Origin: Streptomyces pseudovenezuelae
Lineage (GTDB): Bacteria; Actinomycetota; Actinomycetes; Streptomycetales; Streptomycetaceae
DNA: 64,000 bases
NCBI RefSeq assembly: GCF_029892565.1
Contig: NZ_JARXVH010000002.1
Span: 660,501-724,500, forward strand
Direction: 5' to 3'
Under the pieces are notes generated by a model. That model did no database searches, was not told the origin of the DNA, and worked only from the letters and a program-made list of their open reading frames with translations. Positions 1 to 7,484 of this stretch are shown in pieces; the first letter of the stretch is position 1; the number at the start of each line of letters is the position of its first letter. A program made the position numbers and the translations under genes.

Positions 1-4
1 CGCG

Positions 5-523
5 ATGACGCCGAGCTCTACAACTCAGTCGGCTACTGAAGTCCCCGTGCCAGCGCCGGACCTGGTCCGGATCGCCCCGTCGAGGGAACTGCGGAGCGAG
101 GCGACGCGCGATCTTCGCAACGAGCCGTCGACCGCAACCCGACCCGTGCCCCAGCCCACTCCCGCAGCCCCCGTTCCGTCCCGCCAGTTGCCCACCCGCC
201 GCCCGGTTCTCCGCTCTGAACCGACCGACGCCTCACCCGAGTTGGATCCGATCGCCTCCTCGCCCAGCTCCCCTCGCCGACACACCACCCCGCCCTACCG
301 CAGGACCGCACCGCTACCCTCCGCTGCCCCCACACCCCCCCAGCGCCAGTCCGCCGACCTCACCCCCACACCGATCACGCCTCACGACCCGGCCCCAGCC
401 CCCGCCAGGATCCCCGCCCAGCCGCAAGTGGTCGTCGTCCGCGCCCCCGCCGCGTCTCCGGGCGAGGCCGCCTTCTGGGAGCGTCGGCATCTCGGTCGGC
501 TCCTGAACGGGGTCGTGCGATGA
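5..523 (+). CDS. Pro/Ala/Arg-rich low-complexity protein, possibly 5'-truncated
   Basis: The 172-residue product is dominated by Pro, Ala, Ser, Thr and Arg and looks disordered; only the last 20 or so residues, with a FWERRHLGRLL segment, could form an amphipathic helix. No family is recognised. The frame is open to the left edge of the window, so the ATG at 5 may be an internal Met of a longer protein. Its stop overlaps the start of the DUF4255 gene in an ATGA, which ties it to the eCIS operon. A linker or adaptor role is possible but is inference only. Antisense frames are also open here because of the base composition; the + strand is preferred for its coupling to the next gene. Confidence 0.55.
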   Translation: MTPSSTTQSATEVPVPAPDLVRIAPSRELRSEATRDLRNEPSTATRPVPQPTPAAPVPSRQLPTRRPVLRSEPTDASPELDPIASSPSSPRRHTTPPYRRTAPLPSAAPTPPQRQSADLTPTPITPHDPAPAPARIPAQPQVVVVRAPAASPGEAAFWERRHLGRLLNGVVR

Positions 524-1356
524 GTGCCTCCACCGCGCTCGGCATGGTCAGCGCGTCGTTGCGGAACCTCCTGGTCGGCGAGATGCGCCTCAGTCCCGCG
601 CCCGACGTGACGATCCTCGCGCCGGACGAGCAGAGCAGCACGCGCCGGATCAACCTGTTCCTCTACAAGCTGGCCGAGAACCCGTTCCTGAAGAACCAGG
701 ACTTCACCGTCCAGCCGGGCAGCCCCAACCAGCTCGTGCCGGCGCCTCTGTCGCTCACGATGTCGTACCTGCTGACCCCTTATGCGCCTAACGACCCGCA
801 GGAAGGCAACGCCGCAGCGCACCAGCTGCTGGGCGAGGCGATGCGGGTGTTCTACGAGAACGCCGTCGTCCCACCGGTCTATCTGGACCCGGGGCTCGCC
901 GATGCCCGCGAGCGGCTGCAGATCGCCGGCAACACCCTCGATCCGGAGGAGCTGAGCCGGATCTGGAGCACGTTCTCGCAGCCGTTCCGCCTGTCCGTGC
1001 TCTACCAGGTGTCCACCGTGCAGCTCGACCGGTTGCCGGCCGCCCGGCAGCCGCTGGCCAAGCGGGTGCGGCAGGTGGGCGTCGACGTCGGGGCGCCGCT
1101 CGACCCGCCCGCGGTCACCGCCATGACCCCGGTCGCGGGGCCCGCCGGCACCACGCTCACCTTCACCGGCGTCCACCTCGCCCGCTGGCGGGGCCGGGTG
1201 CAGATAGGCGACCGATCGGTGCTGCCGGGACAGCAGTTGACCGGCGACACCTTCACCGCCGCAGTTCCGGACGATCTGCTGCCCGGTCTCTACGAGGTGC
1301 GGGTGGACGTCGCCAGCCTCCACCGGCGCACCTTCCTCTTCGAGGTGACCCCATGA
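520..1356 (+). CDS. eCIS tail-terminator/cap protein, DUF4255 (Pvc16 family), with C-terminal IPT/TIG domain
   Basis: The 278-residue protein begins with a DUF4255/Pvc16-type domain (about 1-185), including the family-like segment RRINLFLYKLAENPFLKN and the stretch LSLTMSYLLTPYAPNDPQEG near residues 80-105. Pvc16-type proteins are thought to terminate or cap the contractile tail. Residues about 195-278 read as an immunoglobulin-like IPT/TIG fold, with the PVAGPAGTTLTFTG turn and an alternating beta pattern up to the C-terminus. It starts by ATGA overlap with the upstream gene and overlaps the ATPase gene by 4 bp, so translational coupling is likely. DUF4255 followed by an AAA+ ATPase is a standard eCIS gene pair, which supports the call. 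Confidence 0.85.
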   Translation: MSASTALGMVSASLRNLLVGEMRLSPAPDVTILAPDEQSSTRRINLFLYKLAENPFLKNQDFTVQPGSPNQLVPAPLSLTMSYLLTPYAPNDPQEGNAAAHQLLGEAMRVFYENAVVPPVYLDPGLADARERLQIAGNTLDPEELSRIWSTFSQPFRLSVLYQVSTVQLDRLPAARQPLAKRVRQVGVDVGAPLDPPAVTAMTPVAGPAGTTLTFTGVHLARWRGRVQIGDRSVLPGQQLTGDTFTAAVPDDLLPGLYEVRVDVASLHRRTFLFEVTP

Positions 1357-3488
1357 CGGCCTACCAGGACACCTTCGAGCACCTCAGGGACGAACTTCGC
1401 CGCCTCGACCTGCTGATCGCGCTGCGGCTGGAGACGGCCGCCCTGCAGAACGAGGCGTTTCCGCACTCCCAGGTGGACCGGACCGTGTACATCACCCGGC
1501 AGGAGGTCGACCGGCTGCTCGCCGACGGTTTCGACACCGGCATCAACTCCGGCACGGCGGCCAACCTGGTCGCGCTGAAGCTGCTCTCCGCCGAGATCGA
1601 GGACCGGGTCCAGGACAGCGCACGCGGCGGTGTCGAGCCACCCCTGGTCGCCCTCGGCCGGCTCTTCGGACTGTCGCCGACGGAGCTGGGTGCCGTGCTC
1701 GTCTGCCTCGCGCCCGAACTGCGCCGCAAGTACGACCGGTTGTACGCCTACCTCCAGGACGACATCACGCGCCGCAGGCCCAGCGTCGACCTGGTCCTGG
1801 AACTGCTGTGCACGAGCGAGCGGGAGCGCTGGATCGCGAGCAGCGTCTTCCTGGCCGACGCGCCCCTGATGCGCTACGGGATTCTGCGGACTGTCGACGA
1901 CCCGCAGAGTCCTTCCGGCTCGTCCGGGCTGGCCCGGTTCCTGGTGCTGGATCCGCGGATCCGCCAGTACCTGCTGGGTTCCGGCGAGCCCGACACCCGG
2001 CTGGTCGGTCACCTCGGCGTGCACGAACCTTCCGATCCGATCGAGCACGAGGCCGACCCCGAACTCGCCGACCGACTGCTGCGGTTGACCGCACACCACC
2101 TGGGCCCCGGTCGGCCGCCCCTGGTCTGCCACCTGTACGGCCCGGACGACGACGGCCAACTCGACCTGCTCCGGTTCACGAGCGGCCGCCTGGGCCTCCC
2201 GTTGGTCAGCGCCGATGCCAGGACACTGGTCGGCCCCGACGGCGCGGCCCTCCTGCGACTGACCTTCCGTGAGGGCCTGTTGCGGGGTGCGGGTGTCCAT
2301 CTCGGCCACGTGGACGTCCTGTTGGGCGAGGAGAACAGGACGTTGCTCGCGGCTCTCTCCGACACCGTCGCCGACTTCGGGCTGCCGGTCTTCCTCACCG
2401 GTTCCTCGCCCTGGACGGCGGGGACGACGGAACTGCCCGTGCACTCCATCGACGTACCCCTGCCGGACCTGCCCCGCAGCACCGCGCTCTGGCGCGACAT
2501 CCTGGGCACCCACACCGAGCAAGGCGCTGACTGGGCGGCCGAGTTGGCCGGGCGGTACCGGCTGCCGGCCGCGCGGATCCGTGCCGCCGTCCGGCTGGCC
2601 GACAACCGGCGGCTGATGGAGCCCGTGCCCCGGCAGTTGAGCCTGGCCGACCTGACCGCGGCCTGCCGCAGCGAGTCGCAGCACACGCTCGGCTTGGCGG
2701 CCACCAAGGTACGCACCCGCTGCGGCTGGGACGACCTGGTGCTGCCGGCCGACCGTGTCACGCAGCTCCGGGAGATCTGCGACCAGGTGCGCCATCGCCA
2801 ACTGGTGCTCCACACCTGGGGGTTCGGCGCCCGCCTCGGCCACGGAACGGGGCTGAGCGTGTTGTTCAGCGGGCCGCCCGGCACGGGCAAGACGATGGCC
2901 GCCGAGGTGCTCGCGCATGAACTCGACGTCGACCTGTACAAGATCGACCTGTCCGGGGTGGTCAGCAAGTACATCGGTGAGACGGAGAAGAACCTCGCGC
3001 GGATCTTCGCCGAGGCGAGCTCCGGCAACGCCATCCTCTTCTTCGACGAGGCCGACGCGCTGTTCGGCAAGCGCACCGAGGTCTCGGACGCACACGACCG
3101 GTACGCCAACATCGAGACGAGCTATCTGCTCCAGCGGATCGAGGAGTACGAGGGCGTCGTCGTCCTCGCCACGAACCTGCGGCAGAACATCGACGAGGCC
3201 TTCACCCGACGGATCCGCTTCGTCGTGGAGTTCCCCTTTCCCGAGGCGGACGACCGGCGTCGGATCTGGCAGACGCTGTTCCCGCCCGGGGCACCGCTGT
3301 CGGCGGACGTCGATCTGGCCCGGCTGGCCCGGGAGTTCGCCGTGACCGGCGCGAACATCAAGAACATCGTGCTCCAGGCGGCGTTCCTGGCCGCGGCCGA
3401 CGGGACGGACATCGGGCGGCCGCACATCCTGCGGGGGACCCGCAGGGAGTTCGAGAAGATCGGCAAGCTCTGGGCGGAGACGGGCTGA
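1353..3488 (+). CDS. eCIS-associated AAA+ ATPase (Pvc15/Cis15-like)
   Basis: The 711-residue cytoplasmic ATPase has a long N-terminal region (about 1-440) that includes a helical or winged-helix part, then a classical AAA+ module. Visible motifs are Walker A GPPGTGKT (507-514), Walker B LFFDEAD (562-568), a sensor-1-like VVLATNLRQN and an arginine-finger region AFTRRIRF, followed by the small helical lid. ATPases of this type occur in nearly all eCIS loci, where they are thought to help assembly or remodelling of tail or effector proteins; the exact substrate is not known. The gene overlaps DUF4255 by 4 bp and ends 55 bp before the tube gene. Length and domain order fit the family. Confidence 0.9.
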   Translation: MTAYQDTFEHLRDELRRLDLLIALRLETAALQNEAFPHSQVDRTVYITRQEVDRLLADGFDTGINSGTAANLVALKLLSAEIEDRVQDSARGGVEPPLVALGRLFGLSPTELGAVLVCLAPELRRKYDRLYAYLQDDITRRRPSVDLVLELLCTSERERWIASSVFLADAPLMRYGILRTVDDPQSPSGSSGLARFLVLDPRIRQYLLGSGEPDTRLVGHLGVHEPSDPIEHEADPELADRLLRLTAHHLGPGRPPLVCHLYGPDDDGQLDLLRFTSGRLGLPLVSADARTLVGPDGAALLRLTFREGLLRGAGVHLGHVDVLLGEENRTLLAALSDTVADFGLPVFLTGSSPWTAGTTELPVHSIDVPLPDLPRSTALWRDILGTHTEQGADWAAELAGRYRLPAARIRAAVRLADNRRLMEPVPRQLSLADLTAACRSESQHTLGLAATKVRTRCGWDDLVLPADRVTQLREICDQVRHRQLVLHTWGFGARLGHGTGLSVLFSGPPGTGKTMAAEVLAHELDVDLYKIDLSGVVSKYIGETEKNLARIFAEASSGNAILFFDEADALFGKRTEVSDAHDRYANIETSYLLQRIEEYEGVVVLATNLRQNIDEAFTRRIRFVVEFPFPEADDRRRIWQTLFPPGAPLSADVDLARLAREFAVTGANIKNIVLQAAFLAAADGTDIGRPHILRGTRREFEKIGKLWAETG

Positions 3489-3543
3489 TGCCGGACAACA
3501 CACGGTGCGGCGGACCGGCCGCACCGGTCGAGGCGGGGGAGTC

Positions 3544-4263
3544 ATGACCGACGGTTTTCCGAACAAGCCCAGGATCCTGCGGGGCGCCTTCGTGGAGTTC
3601 GGGCTGAGCGTGCCACCACTGACGGTGGTGTTCCAGTTCAACCCCGTACAGCTGACCCGCAACCACGCGCTGACCTTCTCGTTCCCCGGAGTGCCCGGCC
3701 CGACCCCGGCCGGTGACGCGCAGGCCGCCGCACCCCAGCGCACCCTGCGGCAGTGCCGGGGCGAGTTCTCCGACCTGCTGGAACTGCAGCGGCAGCAACT
3801 GGTGAACGTGCAGGACCAGACCATCGCGTTCGATCTGCGGCTGGACGCCACCGACAGGCTCGACGACCGCGACTCCGTGACCGAGCAGTTCGGCATAGGC
3901 CCGCAGATCTCGACGCTCGAACTGATGGTGTACCCGAAGGAGGAGAGCCTGCTCGGCCGGGCCGGGGACGCCCTGTTGGGGAAGTCAGCGGGCTTCAGCT
4001 TCGCCAGGAGTCCCAACCCGCCGATGATCCTCTTCATCTTCGGCCGCAAGCGGGTGCTCCCGGTGAACATCAACGCGATGAACATCACCGAGACGGAGTT
4101 CAGCGCCGATCTCAACCCGGTGCGGGCCACGGTGTCGGTGAACCTGACCGTCATCGAGGGCAACAGCGTGCCGTATCTGTACTCCAAGGCCATGGTCGAG
4201 GCGATGTCGGCGCTCAACGTCGCCAACAGCGCCGACGCCGCCAACGTCGTGGTCCCGGGGTGA
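3544..4263 (+). CDS. Contractile injection system tube-domain protein (CIS_tube, N-terminal half of Pvc7-like protein)
   Basis: The 239-residue protein has the CIS_tube signature near its start (LTVVFQFNPVQLTRNH, about residues 20-35) and a C-terminal tube-like beta region that includes MILFIFGRKRVLPV and a VSVNLTVIEG strand. This family forms the adaptor layer between the inner tube and the baseplate hub. The ATG at 3544, preceded by a GGGGGAG Shine-Dalgarno, is preferred over an in-frame GTG at 3505. In Photorhabdus-type systems this domain is fused to LysM; here LysM is in a separate gene starting 6 bp downstream, so the pair is probably co-translated and acts together. Confidence 0.8.
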   Translation: MTDGFPNKPRILRGAFVEFGLSVPPLTVVFQFNPVQLTRNHALTFSFPGVPGPTPAGDAQAAAPQRTLRQCRGEFSDLLELQRQQLVNVQDQTIAFDLRLDATDRLDDRDSVTEQFGIGPQISTLELMVYPKEESLLGRAGDALLGKSAGFSFARSPNPPMILFIFGRKRVLPVNINAMNITETEFSADLNPVRATVSVNLTVIEGNSVPYLYSKAMVEAMSALNVANSADAANVVVPG

Positions 4264-4269
4264 GGCGGC

Positions 4270-4830
4270 ATGTTCGACAAGCTCTCCCGGTATCTCCAGG
4301 TGCCGGACATCGCGGTGGTCGACGCCCGCGGCAGGGTCGTGGCAGCCAAGGACGTCCGGCCGTTGCCCGAGGTGACCGGCACCTTCACCCACACCGTCGA
4401 CAGCGGCGACCGGCTGGACCAACTGGCCTTCGCCTACTACCGACAGCCGCTCCAGTACTGGCACATCTGCGACGCCAACCCGGCGTTCCTGTCGCCCCTC
4501 GACCTGCTGGACGGCGGACCGTTGGCGACCCACCGCTTCCCCCTCGGCGTACGCCAGGGCACACCGCCCTGGGCCGCCCTGATCCGCGAACTGTCCACGA
4601 CGGTGGGCGTGGACGAGGTGACCGTGGTCGACGACGTGACCGCCGTACCGCAGCCGGGTGGCGGAGTGGTGGAGCAGGTCGACCGGGCGGTCCTGGTGAC
4701 GTACGCGCGGGCCGGTGTCGATGCCCAGACGTTGTCCGAGGTGATCAGGTCGACCGGATTCACCGTCGGGCTCCCGGTGGAGCAGGGGCGGCTCGGCCGG
4801 CCGGTCGTCGTTCCTCCGCAGGTGAGTTGA
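4270..4830 (+). CDS. LysM-domain baseplate protein (C-terminal half of a Pvc7-like unit)
   Basis: The 186-residue protein contains a LysM-like segment at about 37-80 (THTVDSGDRLDQLAFAYY ending in HICDANPAFLSPLDLL), of the kind phage gp53 and Pvc7-like proteins use to clamp the hub to the tube. The region after residue 90 is beta-rich without a recognised domain. It begins 6 bp after the tube gene and is followed 11 bp later by the hub gene, which fixes its place in the baseplate assembly order. There is no signal peptide, so a secreted peptidoglycan-binding role is unlikely. The LysM call is good; the exact structural position is inferred from synteny. Confidence 0.8.
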   Translation: MFDKLSRYLQVPDIAVVDARGRVVAAKDVRPLPEVTGTFTHTVDSGDRLDQLAFAYYRQPLQYWHICDANPAFLSPLDLLDGGPLATHRFPLGVRQGTPPWAALIRELSTTVGVDEVTVVDDVTAVPQPGGGVVEQVDRAVLVTYARAGVDAQTLSEVIRSTGFTVGLPVEQGRLGRPVVVPPQVS

Positions 4831-4841
4831 GGGGGCGGGCC

Positions 4842-5945
4842 ATGCAGAACGACCACCTGCTGATCGAGATCGACGGCGCCGAGGCCTCCGACCTCAAGTG
4901 CGACCTGATCGGCCTCGACATCGAACTCGACGAGGAACTGGCCGGCATGTTCCGGATGACCCTGGCGCTGCGGCTGCGGGCCGACGGCTCGTGGACCCAC
5001 CTGGACGACGGACGCTTCGCCCTGTGGCGGAAGGTCGCCGTGACCGCCGGGCTCAAGGACGACGCCCGGAAGCTGCTGACCGCCTACATCACGCACGTAC
5101 GACCGGAGTTCGGCCCCGGCATGGAGCAGTGCCGGCTGGAGGTGTGGGGGATGGACGGCAGCGTGCTGATGGACCGGACGGACGTGCTGAAGGCCTGGCC
5201 GAACATGAAGGACAGCGACATCGCGGCCCTGGTCTTCCAGAAGGCGAAACTCACCCCCCAGGTCGCCGACACGACGGTCGTGCACAACGAGGAGATCTCC
5301 ACGATCGTCCAGCGCGAGACCGACATCCGGTTCCTCAAACGGCTGGCCCTGCGCAACGGATACGAGTGCTTCGTGGACGGCGGCACCGGCTACTTCCGGC
5401 CGCCCGACCTCGGCGGGACCGTACAGGCCCCGCTCAACATCCACGCCGGCGCCCGGACGAACGTCAACAAGTTCAGCCTGGAGGTCAACGCGCTCGCCCC
5501 GGCGGACGTGACCATGAGCGCGCTCGACCACGCCACCGGCGGCCCGCTGGAAGCCGTATCGCGCCCTGGTCACGAACCGGCCCTCGGCGCCCGCCGCCCG
5601 GCGGACGCGCTGCCCGGAGGCATGAGGCCGGGTCAGGTACGGGTCGCCCGGGCCGTGGCCACCGGCGGCCACGAGATGGAGTCGATCTGCCAGGCCCTGC
5701 ACGACCGGGGCGAGTGGTTCGTCAGCGGTGAGGGCGAGGTGGCGGCCAACCAGTACGGCGCCGTGCTCCTGCCGCGGCGCACGGTCGTCGTCAACGGCGT
5801 CGGAGCGACCCACAGCGGCACCTACTACGTCACCCATGTCACCCACCGCTTCCGGGAGAACAGCTACAACCAGCACTTCCGGGTGAAGCGCAACGCCCTG
5901 ACGGCGGCCCGCGCCGGCGTGGGCCTGCCGGGGGGTGTGCGATGA
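4842..5945 (+). CDS. eCIS baseplate hub protein, gp27-like (phage late control D / Cis8 N-terminal half)
   Basis: The 367-residue protein reads as a phage late control D (gpD)/T4 gp27-like hub. It has tandem beta-barrel segments (LIEIDGAEASDLKCDLIGLDIELD at the start, split here only as description), a helix carrying DSDIAALVFQKAKL-like sequence, and a C-terminal barrel ending in GTYYVTHVTHRF. Hub trimers carry the spike. The ATG at 4842 follows a GGGGGCGGG purine tract and removes a long unrelated upstream reading. The stop overlaps the spike gene in an ATGA. The gp27 and gp5 functions are therefore on two coupled genes here rather than one VgrG-like fusion. Confidence 0.82.
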   Translation: MQNDHLLIEIDGAEASDLKCDLIGLDIELDEELAGMFRMTLALRLRADGSWTHLDDGRFALWRKVAVTAGLKDDARKLLTAYITHVRPEFGPGMEQCRLEVWGMDGSVLMDRTDVLKAWPNMKDSDIAALVFQKAKLTPQVADTTVVHNEEISTIVQRETDIRFLKRLALRNGYECFVDGGTGYFRPPDLGGTVQAPLNIHAGARTNVNKFSLEVNALAPADVTMSALDHATGGPLEAVSRPGHEPALGARRPADALPGGMRPGQVRVARAVATGGHEMESICQALHDRGEWFVSGEGEVAANQYGAVLLPRRTVVVNGVGATHSGTYYVTHVTHRFRENSYNQHFRVKRNALTAARAGVGLPGGVR

Positions 5946-6589
5946 CGCTGGAACTGGAACGGGTCGTCGCCGACCTCGCGGACAAGGTCGAGTGCCGCTT
6001 CTACGGCAAGTACCGGGGCATCGTGCGCGACAACGAGGACCCGTCCCGGCTCGGCCGGCTCAAGGTCAGCGTGCCCAGTGTGCTGGGCCCGGACGTCGTC
6101 ACCGGCTGGGCCACCCCGTGCGTTCCCTTCGGCGGCGCGGCCGACCAGGGATTCCTCTTCGTCCCCGAGCTCACCGCCGGGGTGTGGGTGGAGTTCGAGG
6201 AGGGCGACCTGGAGTTCCCGATCTGGGTCGGCGCCTACTGGACGGCACCGGACGCGGTCAGCCAGCTGCCCAAGCCGCAGGAGAACGACGGCACGGAGCA
6301 GTCCGAGGTCCAGAACCCGCCCACCCGGAAGATCATCAAGACGCGCAAGGGGCACACCCTCCAGTTCGAGGACCGCGACGGAGCGGAGTCCGTCCTCGTC
6401 CGGGAGGGCGTCAAGGGCCACCTGATCACCCTGACCCAGGACGGCATCAGGATCACCGACGCCACCGGCAACGCGATCGAGATGACGGACAGCGCGATGA
6501 CACTCCACGCCGCTGTGCCGTTCACGATCGACGCCCCGGGCCAGCCCGTGCAGATCGTCTGCGACACCGTCGACTTCAAGAAGGGCTGA
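5942..6589 (+). CDS. eCIS spike / baseplate assembly protein V (gp5-like OB fold)
   Basis: The 215-residue protein matches the VgrG/gp5 OB-fold layout. It has FYGKYRGIVRDNEDPSRLGR near residues 20-40, the core signature WATPCVPFGG, then PELTAGVWVEFEEGD and PIWVGAYW. This is followed by a beta-helical tail (HTLQFEDRDG, then GHLITLTQDGIRITDATG repeats) that would form the needle. It forms the membrane-piercing spike on the hub encoded just upstream, with which it overlaps by 4 bp. The PAAR-like gene begins 3 bp downstream and should cap the needle. Length is normal for a stand-alone spike. Confidence 0.88.
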   Translation: MTLELERVVADLADKVECRFYGKYRGIVRDNEDPSRLGRLKVSVPSVLGPDVVTGWATPCVPFGGAADQGFLFVPELTAGVWVEFEEGDLEFPIWVGAYWTAPDAVSQLPKPQENDGTEQSEVQNPPTRKIIKTRKGHTLQFEDRDGAESVLVREGVKGHLITLTQDGIRITDATGNAIEMTDSAMTLHAAVPFTIDAPGQPVQIVCDTVDFKKG

Positions 6590-6592
6590 GCC

Positions 6593-7102
6593 ATGGGACA
6601 ACTCCTCGTCGTCAAGGGCGATCCGGTACAGGGCACGGACCAGCACAACGTCAAGGGCACGGGGCCCAACCCGGCCGCGCCGCCTCCCACCGCCACGTAT
6701 GTAGGCATCGGCGACTACGCCTACAAGGGCTCGGTCACCGAAGCACTCAGCACGTTCGTCACGATCGCCGGTACGCCCGTGGCCCTGGTGACCAGCCACA
6801 GCGGGCTCGATCCCGGCGAGGACGCGCCGGGCGGCGGACACGTCGGCTCGGCGGGCGGCAACTTCGTGGCCGGCCCGGGCACCGTCGCCCTCATCCCGAC
6901 CGTGGACGACACCCTGCAGATCACAGACAAGCCCCTGGGCACCGGCGTCCCGAACAGCGCGGCGGGCAACGCCCTGCTCACGGTCGGCGGGGTCCGGGTG
7001 CTGCTGGACGGCGACGCCATCGACACCTGCAGCGGCCTCGGCAAGGCGGCCGACTCGACGGTCACCGCGCACGGCCAGGACTTCGTGACGTGTTCCGGGT
7101 GA
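6593..7102 (+). CDS. PAAR-like spike-tip protein
   Basis: The 169-residue protein starts with LLVVKGDPVQGTDQHNV, resembling the opening strands of PAAR-like tip proteins, and ends with two Cys-containing strands (DAIDTCSG and DFVTCSG) that could bind a metal or form a disulfide at the tip. The middle is Gly/Ala/Thr-rich beta-helix-like sequence. PAAR-type proteins sharpen the VgrG/gp5 needle and may carry effectors. Position directly after the spike gene strongly supports the role; the sequence alone gives moderate support. No toxin extension is visible. Confidence 0.72.
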   Translation: MGQLLVVKGDPVQGTDQHNVKGTGPNPAAPPPTATYVGIGDYAYKGSVTEALSTFVTIAGTPVALVTSHSGLDPGEDAPGGGHVGSAGGNFVAGPGTVALIPTVDDTLQITDKPLGTGVPNSAAGNALLTVGGVRVLLDGDAIDTCSGLGKAADSTVTAHGQDFVTCSG

Positions 7103-7114
7103 GGGAGGAAGCAC

Positions 7115-7474
7115 ATGGCGACGGGATTCGGATTCCCGTTCGGCGTCGACGTCTCGGGGGCGATCCGCCCCGAAGGGGACGACGCCGAACTGCGCGGCAA
7201 GGTGGTCCAGGTGCTGTTCACCGCACCGGGGGAGCGGGTGAACCAACCCGAGTTCGGCTGTGGGCTGTTCAACCTCGTCTTCGATCCCACGAACACGATC
7301 ATGGCCGCCGCCGTGGAGTTCTCCGTCAGCTCGGCGCTCACCCGCTGGCTGGGGGACCTCCTGGTGGTCGGCGGAGTGGACGTCCGCTCCGACGACGAGG
7401 CACTGACCGTGGAAGTGGCCTACGTACGACGCAAGGACCTGGCTCCCCAGGCACTCCGCGTCCACTTCAGGTAA
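7115..7474 (+). CDS. GPW/gp25 family baseplate wedge protein (Cis9-like)
   Basis: The 119-residue protein is a clear gp25-type baseplate component: GFGFPFGVDVSGAIRP at the start, then the family core with GERVNQPEFGCGL and LFNLVFDPTN at about 40-65, and an ending in ALRVHF. gp25 proteins share the sheath-initiator fold and nucleate sheath assembly at the baseplate. A GGGAGGAAG Shine-Dalgarno precedes the ATG. It lies between the tip protein and baseplate J, as in other eCIS loci. Confidence 0.92.
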   Translation: MATGFGFPFGVDVSGAIRPEGDDAELRGKVVQVLFTAPGERVNQPEFGCGLFNLVFDPTNTIMAAAVEFSVSSALTRWLGDLLVVGGVDVRSDDEALTVEVAYVRRKDLAPQALRVHFR

Positions 7475-7484
7475 AGGCGACGTG

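Noticed and set aside
1290..4394. Very long open frame on the - strand (over 1000 codons) opposite the eCIS ATPase and tube genes
   Set aside because: It reads as Arg/Pro/Gly-rich composition with no domain, and exactly covers well supported + strand genes. It is the usual shadow of high-GC codon bias.
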